This document shows, in pieces, positions 56,457-64,000 of a DNA stretch of 64,000 bases. Within the stretch, counting starts at the first letter, position 1; each line of letters begins with the position of its first letter. Origin of the DNA: Alternaria dauci (Eukaryota; Ascomycota; Dothideomycetes; Pleosporales; Pleosporaceae); NCBI RefSeq assembly GCF_042100115.1, contig NC_091273.1, positions 1,302,001 to 1,366,000 of the forward strand, written 5' to 3'. Below the pieces are notes generated by a model that was not told the origin of the DNA, searched no databases, and saw only the letters and a program-made list of their open reading frames with translations. Position numbers and translations under genes: made by a program.

Positions 56457-57131
56457 TCAGATGATCTTGTGCGCCTTCAAGACCAGCACAGTGACTACAA
56501 TGCTTGCGATGAGCAGCAGAAAGATTGTCCAGAAACACCAGCAAATCCATGTCCGATGCTTGGCTTTGCGCTGCTGCTTGGCGAGCCATGAATCTCTATG
56601 TGAGGCGTCAGCCGTGATGGTCGTCACGAAGTTGAAGCGTGATTGCGGACGGCCAGAGAGGCTGAGGGAAAGAGTAGAGAAGTTGGGGGTGCGGAAGAAG
56701 GAACGTGACGGTGTTGTGGGGAGGGGGGAAAGTGGTCGTTGTGGCGGGGCAAGGTCGTCCTCGTCTCTGTTTGAGGGATGCTCTTGGACAGAGACCACCG
56801 GTCGCAGTAGTTGTTTGGTAGAATTTGTCTTTTGCAATTTGGACCGAGAGCGTCGTTTCTGCTCCCGCGGTATCGGGCTCGCAGGGACTTCTCCCGACAA
56901 TGGGGACAGAGGCGATGAAGCAAAGGACGACCGTATGGAAGAGAGTTGGACCATGGGCGGGAGATCAGGGCTTAGGGGCGATTGGGAAGTGGGGGATCCG
57001 AGGGGCGAGTGTGAGGGGGAAGACAGAGAACTTTGGACGTACGGTTGCTTTGGGTCCTGGTTTGTCTTTTCAAGTTCGTCTTGGTGTACCGCCACGCTGA
57101 AGCGTTTCCAGAATAGAGGATCGCGCACCAT
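56457..57131 (-). CDS. Tail-anchored membrane protein, unknown function
   Basis: Intronless, 224 residues from MVRDPLFWKRFSVAVHQDE. The short conserved N terminus is followed by a Ser/Pro-rich disordered middle (residues 20-180) with many S-P sites, potential kinase targets. A single C-terminal helix (WTIFLLLIASIVVTVLVL) ends six residues before the stop, so the protein should be tail-anchored with the N terminus in the cytosol. The N-terminal block resembles a family of fungal hypotheticals. A Cys/Trp-rich lead-in (WICWCFW) precedes the helix. No enzymatic motif. Confidence 0.83.
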   Translation of the reverse strand: MVRDPLFWKRFSVAVHQDELEKTNQDPKQPYVQSSLSSPSHSPLGSPTSQSPLSPDLPPMVQLSSIRSSFASSPLSPLSGEVPASPIPREQKRRSRSKLQKTNSTKQLLRPVVSVQEHPSNRDEDDLAPPQRPLSPLPTTPSRSFFRTPNFSTLSLSLSGRPQSRFNFVTTITADASHRDSWLAKQQRKAKHRTWICWCFWTIFLLLIASIVVTVLVLKAHKII

Positions 57132-58411
57132 ATTAGGCAATGTTATGAGTGGTGTTGGGAGGAGATCGTGTTGAGGTAGCGACGGTACGCAGGTGATGAC
57201 GAGCTGCTAACGCTGTTCTGCGTTGAGCGTGTACGTGGATGGAGACAGTGGTGACTTCAAGTCGCGGAAAGGTGGACTCGGGTTGCAAGGAGGTTGTGGT
57301 GACGAGAATTGTTGAGTGAGAGTGGACGCAGTCGTTTGTATTGTCATGTGCAGAATCGTCCAGTGACACGAGGGTACGACGACGGATATAGCTGTGTCGC
57401 ACAGCAACAGGCGAGATTTGGTGTGGGTATGTAAATTGGAAAAGGCCAAGTGAGCCAGGAAACCGCCGCGTGTAAGGAATGACACGACTGACACGACGTA
57501 AACCTTAAGTCGGGGTAGTGATCGACGATGGTTTTGCGAATCGAGTGAAGCTGAAATGACGTAGTAGAGAAAGGGGCGACGATGGTAGGATGAAGCGGTC
57601 GTTTGCACAGGTGCAGCACTTCAAGGCGCAGTCGTGAATGGAAGTAGTCGTGAATGAAAAGAGGAAACTACCATACTTAACATTTCTCGCCTATACAGGC
57701 CCCTAAAACAAAAGGCAATGGGTCTTGGACCCGTCCGATGTAACACCATCTGCCTAGACTCGACGTCCAAGTGCCAAAGCAGGATGTCGATATTGTCGTG
57801 AGAAGGGGGGCAACCACAGTGGTGGTTCTGGTTGGTTTTGAGCTGGCCAATGGGAGGCTTCGAGGCTGTTTGGATCCCTGCTGGCCATCATGCTGGACAC
57901 ATGGCGCCGATGGCGGTAGGGCGCGGGAAATTAGAGAGAAGGTACTTGAGACGAGGGATCCACGTGTGATTGGTAAGGCCATGAGGCTACTTGATCTCCG
58001 TGCAGTGCGGCTCTGAAGCTGAACAAGTACACTGCAGCTGTGTTGGTTGCAGCAACCTGCATCTCGAGTTTTCGGCATCGCACCCTTGGCAGAACACATG
58101 CAGACGAAAAGAGCTGCTGCTCATCATCGTCAGCACGCGTGTGCTCTTCCCCATCAAGGCGGAATGCCACGTTGAAACAAGGCGCTATACGCAAAACATG
58201 CCTTGACAACGGCCTTGCGCAAGCTTCAGTGCGGTCCCACCCGCCGTTTCTGTCGTTCGACATTCCCTAGGGCTCACCGCTAGGGTTCCCTAGACTGTCG
58301 CACCGGCATCCTTGCTGTGCAATCCCAAAACCCTGCCAGCACAATCTTGTACCACTACGCAGTTTCTTGCTTTCGACTGCTCACTGATTTCCGGAATTAG
58401 CAGCAGCAAGG
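57132..58411. other. Divergent promoter region, no gene called
   Basis: Contains the probable long 5' leader of the tail-anchored protein gene (minus-strand open frames at 57207-57619) and the promoter of the DUF3605 gene. No RNA gene or repeat of note. Confidence 0.5.
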
Positions 58412-59171
58412 ATGCCGCACGAGGAGTTGCCTTTCTGGCTAGTCAATGTCCCTAGGGATCAGTGGCCGAGCGAGTGTCCGGACTTTTTGAGAAACGTTAG
58501 TGAGAAGGACAGGGGAATCATCGGGACGCCTGACGAGGACTACAAGGTCTTGACATGGGACCAAGTGCGGGACATTGTAGGTGAGATTGAGGCACGACGC
58601 GCGATAAGCGAAACGCTGATGGTCGTGGGCAGAAAGCAACCGGGTCGACAAGTTTCATCGCATGCCAAGTCAGTTGAGGCGGTATCGGCAGTTTACCCAT
58701 CGGCTAGAAAGGGAATACGGCAGCATCATGAACTTTATTGTTAATGAGCGGCTGAAGTGGGGAAGCATGGAGCCAAAGGGCAAGCCGTTTGAATTCGATG
58801 GTATGTGCATTTGTGTTATAGCGATGGGCATCCATGTTTACCAATGGACAGAAGACATCAAGATTCTATACAACGACTGGCCCTATGGCATTGATGCAGA
58901 CGTGGTGCACCTCGTCGTGTGGACCAAGTTTGAACTGGAAGACGACCCCGACACCGGGCTCTCTACCGCAGAGTCCCAGGAACAAATCGGCGATTACGTG
59001 CAAAAGACGTTTGCCCCAAAGGTCAAAGAGTTGGTCTGGTTCAAGAACTGGAAGAGCCTGAAGAGCGTGCATGCGGTAGAGCACTTCCACGTCATGTTGT
59101 ACAGACCGGACGCTGTGTTCCTAAAGGAGATTACGAACGGCGATGTCCCGATGACTGACAAATTTACCTAG
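58412..59171 (+). CDS. DUF3605 protein (N-acetylglucosamine-induced protein 1-like)
   Basis: Three exons (58412-58580, 58633-58800, 58852-59171; introns of 52 and 51 bp) encode 218 residues. Family blocks are [34 protein letters not shown], the continuation [81 protein letters not shown] and ITNGDVPM. Both junctions restore conserved segments, which confirms them. The family is widespread in fungi and some members are induced by N-acetylglucosamine. The biochemical role is not established; the conserved His/Asp/Trp set hints at an enzyme. No signal peptide, so probably cytosolic. Confidence 0.9.
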
Positions 59172-60349
59172 GAGGGAAGGAGGGAAGGCTAACGGGGCAT
59201 TTCGGCTCTAGTACAGTCGAGAGGGGAATAAAAAACGTGCCGACTTCTCTCTCTCTCTCGTGTCTCCCACTCTCTTGAGTGCACGAGCATTCGGGAAGAC
59301 AACGGGGTGTTTTTGGCATGCCGACGGGAGATTATGCACAAATGACGGCATATTCTAGGTGGCAATTTGCAATCATTCCGGTCAGATGCGTTATAGACAT
59401 GGGGTTACCTGTTAGAGGAGCAGGCGGACAATGATTAGAGGTGCATTATCTGCTATCGATATCATCCAGACTTGGGATACAGTACATCAATCCTCTCAGC
59501 CTTGTTGTGCACCTGGGCGCAAGGCGACACCGATGCTGGTCCAGTTCCCCTGAAGATCACCCGGTTGCTGTTGGGAACGGTTGGAGCGGCGGGCAAAGCG
59601 GATTGGAGCGCCAGCCCTCAGCAAATTTGACAGGCGCGTCATTGTCCTGTGGCGTACGTGGCGCGTGTCGTGTGGCGCAAACTAGGGCTGCATAACTAAT
59701 GAATTGCCAGAAACAACAAAACTAGGATATTTTGACCCAAGTACGCTGAGCTGGTCAAGCAGACTAGACGTCGAAGCCGGCTAGGCGCATACGTTCTGCA
59801 GGACCCTTTGTTATCGCATCGTCTGCCGTCGAATGACGACGTCCTGCCTGGGCCGGGATACAAAGCGGTGAGGGTGCTGTCTGGCCTAGCGTTGACAAAA
59901 AAGTCGCGGGACGGCAAGGGGCCTTCCTCCACATTTGAGTCGGCACCGAGCGTGTCTTGTGCACCAGCCTCTACTCCCCCTCCTTTACTGTTCTCGAGAG
60001 CGGCGCGTTTACGTGTGTGAGTGCGTGTATTGTGACGCCGATTGCGGGATTCCGGTATCGCTCAGGTCCATAACTGAAGACCCGAGCCGCGTGTGGTCAG
60101 CCAACACCGACCACGGTGGGTCCGCGAGGTATGCCTGCGCTAGAAGGAATATCCGCCAGCAACTGTACTGACATGGTGGAAGGTCTTTTTTTCCTTGTAG
60201 TCACGCTCGTGATTTGTACCCACTTCCCAATTCCACTCCCACGACACGCTGCGCACAGCCACGCCTCCGCGTCATCCCATGCGAGCGACCCTCCAGACGG
60301 CATCTGCAACACTTCCCACTGAATCAATTTCAGTGGTGACCGCTCCACC
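59172..60349. other. Intergenic, HMG-CoA reductase promoter
   Basis: Contains a (TC)n run at about 59245-59259 in the 3' flank of the DUF3605 gene and the promoter of the reductase gene. ORFs on both strands lack support. Confidence 0.5.
59245..59259. repeat. (TC)n dinucleotide run
   Basis: About seven TC units in the 3' flank of the DUF3605 gene, non-coding. Confidence 0.65.
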
Positions 60350-63300
60350 ATGCTCGGGTACCTCACCAGCCGCTGGCAGTCGACGGGCGACCTGAAGAAG
60401 ACCAGTCCGACCTGGTTCGACCGCCACTTCTCGCCCATACTTCTCTCCGTCGCAAAGAAGGCATGCACCCACCCAATCCACACCATTGTCACCATTGCCT
60501 TCCTGGCTAGCTACTCGTACCTGGGCGTTCTCGACAAGGGCCTCCTCGAAAGTGGCATTGAAGAAGTCTCCAGCCGAGTCGACTTCCACTCCCTTCTGGC
60601 AGGCAGCAAGACACTCAGAGTAGGACAAGAGACATCGTGGCAGTGGGAGGCTGAAGAGCCCAAGACGGCCGTCTACAAGGACAAGGTAGGCAACCCCGCC
60701 GGCCCCAAGACATCTGGCTAAAACAAACAGACTGCCCAGGAGCTCGCTCTGGTGACGCTCGTCTTCCCCGAATCGAGCACCATCAACTCTGCCCCCTCAC
60801 AACAATCCGTTCCCAACAATGTCTCCGCCGAGCTCCTCCCAAGCTCCTCGAGCTCCTTCTCTACCTTCTCGCACGACACTTCGCTCGCCTTTTCCATCCC
60901 CTACACCCAGGCCGCCGATTTCCTCCAGGCTATGCAGGAGATTTCTGCGCCAGAGGACGCTGCCCAGTCGCAGGGCTCTGACAAGGAGGGCACGCGCGAA
61001 GAGAAGAAGTGGATGATGAAGGCTTCCAAGAACGGCAGTGCCCCAGGCGGCGTGCGCAACTGGATCGTTGAATCGTGGACGTCGTTTGTCGATCTCCTCA
61101 AGGTATTATTGTCCCTGGATATAACAACGTGAACTTGGGCTAAGACCAGCACAGAACGCCGATACTGGCGACATCGTCATCATGGCCCTGGGCTACCTCG
61201 CTATGCACCTAACCTTCGTCTCTCTCTTCCTTGCCATGAGGCGACTTGGATCCAACTTCTGGTTGGCTACCGCAGTCCTCCTGCAGTCGGCCTTTGCTTT
61301 CCTCTTCGGTCTCGCCGTGACAACTTACCTCGGCGTTCCCATCAACCTGATCTTGCTCTCCGAGGGTCTTCCTTTCTTGGTCGTCATCATTGGATTTGAG
61401 AAGCCCATTGTTCTCACCAAGGCTGTGCTCTCTGCCTCTCTGGATGGCCGACGAGCAGCCGAGGAGAAGCGGGGTGAGCCTTTGACCATTCAGTCATCCG
61501 TACAGACCGCCATCAAGAGGACTGGTTTCGAGATTGTTCGCGACTACTTTTTCGAGATCTTGATCCTTGTTGCTGGCGCCATGTCGGGAATCCAGGGCGG
61601 TCTCCGACAGTTCTGCTTCCTCGGCGCTTGGATTCTTTTCTTCGACGCCATTATGCTCCTCACTTTCTACACTGCTATCCTCACCATCAAGCTTGAGATA
61701 AACCGCATCAAGCGTCATGTGGCTCTCCGCAGGGCTCTTGAGGACGACGGTGTCGATGGCAAGGTCGCCGAGAACGTCGCTCGCAACAACGACTGGCCCA
61801 ACGCTCGTGATGTGCAAGTTGACAACCACACGACAACTGTGTTTGGAAAGAAGATCACGGTCCCCAAGTTCAAGATTGTCATGGTCGCTGGATTCATCGT
61901 TGTCAATGTCGTCAATGTGGTTGCTCTCCGGTTCGGCCTCTCTCCTAGCAAGGTTTCTCACGTTTCTGGCGTAGGTGCCACCCCTCCGCTCGACCCCTTC
62001 AAGGTTGCTGGAAATGGACTGGACTACATCTACGAGCAGGCCAAGAGCACCGCCACGTCAACTATCGTCACCATCCTTATGCCGATCAAGTATGAGCTCG
62101 AGTTTCCTTCTATCCACTATGCCGAGCCTTCGATTACCGACAACGACTTTGCCTTCGGAAGCAATATCAGCACTCACATTGTTGACGGTGTACTGAAGAG
62201 CTTGGAAGACCCTTTCCTTAGCAAATGGATCATCCTCGCTCTTGTAATGAGCGTGGTCTTGAACGGCTACCTCTTTAATGCCGCTCGCTGGACCATCAAG
62301 GAACCTCACCAGCCGCTCGCGCCGCCTTCTCCCTCTGAAGTCCAGGATGGAGCTCCTACTGTGCCAGGCACCCCTCGCGTGCCTTCAATGTACATGCCTA
62401 CGCCACCCCGCACTCCCGGCCCCGAGGACCAGAATGGCCGCCTCCAGCCCCTTACACAGATCGCAACTCGAACACCAGAGATACCTGCAGGCCCCTCTGA
62501 AGAACAGCAGAGACAACCAAACCGTCCTCTTGAGGTTCTCGAACTGATGATCAAGGAAAAACAGGCACCTAAGATGACTGATGAGGAACTTATCGAGATG
62601 TCGCTCAGGGGAAAGATTCCTGGTTACGCTCTAGAGAAGACACTTGGTGACAAGACTCGTGCCGTCAAGATTCGTCGTGGCCTTGTCTCACGCACCCACG
62701 CCACACGGGAAACTTCAACACTGCTGGAACGTTCGCTGCTCCCCTACAAGGACTACAACTACGATCTTGTTCACGGCGCATGCTGTGAGAACGTTGTCGG
62801 CTACCTCCCTCTTCCTCTCGGTGTCGCTGGACCTATCCTCGTCGATGGCCAAAACTACTTCCTCCCCATGGCAACTACCGAGGGTGTACTCGTCGCTTCA
62901 ACTTCCCGAGGTGCAAAGGCTATCAACGCAGGTGGCGGTGCGGTTACTGTTGTGACTGGCGATGGTATGACCCGCGGACCCTGCATTGGGTTCGATAGCC
63001 TTGTACGTGCTGGTGCTGCGAAGAATTGGCTCGACTCGGAAGAAGGTCAGAGGACGATGAAAGACGCCTTCAACTCCACTTCTCGCTTCGCCAGGCTCCA
63101 ATCCATGAAGTCTGCTATCGCTGGTACCAACATCTACGTTCGTTTCAGGGCCACCACTGGTGACGCCATGGGTATGAACATGATCTCCAAGGGTGTCGAG
63201 CACGCTCTCACCGTGATGGCAACCGAATGTGGCTTCGACGACATGCGTGTAGTGACTGTGTCGGGTAACTACTGCACTGATAAGAAGTCTGCCGCTATCA

Positions 63301-63991
63301 ACTGGATCGACGGTCGTGGCAAGGGTGTTGTTGCCGAAGCCATGATCCCCGGTTCTGTCGTCAAGTCAGTCCTCAAGTGTGAGGTTGAAGATTTGGTACA
63401 GATGAACATTTCCAAGAACTTTATCGGATCTGCAATGGCTGGTGCTATGGGTGGATTCAACGCTCACGCGGCGAACATTGTCGCTGCTATCTTCTTAGCT
63501 ACCGGACAAGATCCAGCGCAGGTCGTTGAGAGTGCCAACTGTATCACCATCATGCACAAGTAAGTCGCCCTTTTCGTGAAATATAACAAGGTCAGAATCT
63601 AACGAAGAACAGCGTCAACGGCAACCTCCAAATCTCCGTCTCTATGCCCTCCATTGAAGTTGGCACAATTGGTGGTGGTACCATTCTTGAACCCCAATCC
63701 GCCATGTTGGACCTCCTCGGTGTACGGGGCGCTCACCCAACATCACCTGGCGACAACGCCAGGCAACTGGCTCGTGTCATCGCTGCTGGTGTATTGGCTG
63801 GTGAACTGTCGCTTAACAGTGCGCTGTGTGCAGGTCATCTTGTCAAGGCGCATATGGCACATAACAGGAGTAATGTGCCATCTCGTGCCCCCACACCCGC
63901 ACCTGCGACACCAGTTACAGGAGCTCAGACGCCCGTAACCGGCGGTGGACCTTTGTCAGCACTGAGCTCTGGTCCCGCACCAAGGCGTTAA
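60350..63991 (+). CDS. hmg1: 3-hydroxy-3-methylglutaryl-CoA reductase (NADPH)
   Basis: Four exons (60350-60685, 60731-61102, 61155-63559, 63613-63991) encode a complete protein of 1163 residues. The N-terminal part has a first membrane helix (about 40-60) and a lumenal loop. The sterol-sensing-type membrane region runs from about 246 ([16 protein letters not shown]) to about 440, with further helices at about 478-495 and 600-620. A disordered Pro-rich linker joins it to the catalytic domain (from about 690). Catalytic residues line up with the human enzyme: Glu812 ([11 protein letters not shown]), Lys946 ([11 protein letters not shown]), Asp1022 (TGQDPAQ) and His1113 (AGHLVKAHM). The [16 protein letters not shown] and DAMGMNM cofactor and substrate loops are intact. 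The enzyme makes mevalonate, the committed step to ergosterol and isoprenoids, in the ER membrane. No biosynthetic cluster adjoins it, so a housekeeping role is likely. Confidence 0.97.
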
Positions 63992-64000
63992 AGATTCGGG

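Noticed and set aside
60350..63991. HMG-CoA reductase as part of a terpenoid resistance cluster
   Set aside because: No terpene cyclase, prenyltransferase, P450 or PKS nearby; the window holds only ordinary neighbours.

Overview
The window is nuclear DNA of a filamentous ascomycete, most likely a plant-associated pleosporalean Dothideomycete. The evidence is short spliceosomal introns (about 47-103 bp, GT...AG, several with CTAAC-type branch sites), intergenic gaps of 0.3-3 kb, no operons, fungus-specific families (Zn2Cys6 regulator, AA9 LPMO, PL3 pectate lyase, GH93, GH76, Nbp2-like SH3 protein) and a eukaryotic tRNA-Ser with a Pol III T-run terminator. The placement at order level is inferred from gene content, not from an alignment. 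I see no transposon, rRNA, CRISPR array or biosynthetic gene cluster.

Layout. 1-12.4 kb: an M28 glutamate-carboxypeptidase-like membrane peptidase (cut by the window start), a RING-like Cys-rich protein, a doubtful small ORF, an AA9 LPMO, a gene-poor stretch with a possible decayed ORF, and a 935-residue orphan membrane protein. 12.4-24 kb: GH93 exo-arabinanase, ribosomal protein S19e, a dihydroxy-acid dehydratase convergent with it, an alpha/beta-hydrolase fused to a Cys-dependent phosphatase domain, and an Nbp2-like SH3 protein. 25.7-33.1 kb: Ssu72 CTD phosphatase, a small secreted Cys-rich protein, tRNA-Ser(AGA), a Zn2Cys6 regulator and an F-box-like protein. 33.1-36.4 kb is empty of recognisable genes. 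36.4-48.2 kb: PL3 pectate lyase, two divergent members of one unnamed family, a hotdog thioesterase, a GH76 enzyme and a small membrane protein. 48.5-64 kb: two small Cys/His-rich proteins, a secreted DUF7492-type histidine-brace candidate, U2AF small subunit, a tail-anchored protein, a DUF3605 protein and a complete HMG-CoA reductase.

The genes form no pathway. Housekeeping genes (S19e, Ssu72, U2AF, HMG-CoA reductase, the dehydratase) are interleaved with secreted plant-polymer enzymes (AA9, GH93, PL3) and small Cys-rich proteins, which fits a fungus living on plant tissue.

Exon structures were rebuilt by hand from splice signals and reading-frame continuity, and the total coding length was checked to be divisible by three for each multi-exon gene. 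The most notable structures are a 5-nt micro-exon in the S19e gene, an 8-nt micro-exon in the dehydratase gene, a first coding exon consisting only of ATG, and a paralogous gene pair that shares a 132-nt exon and its flanking intron phases.
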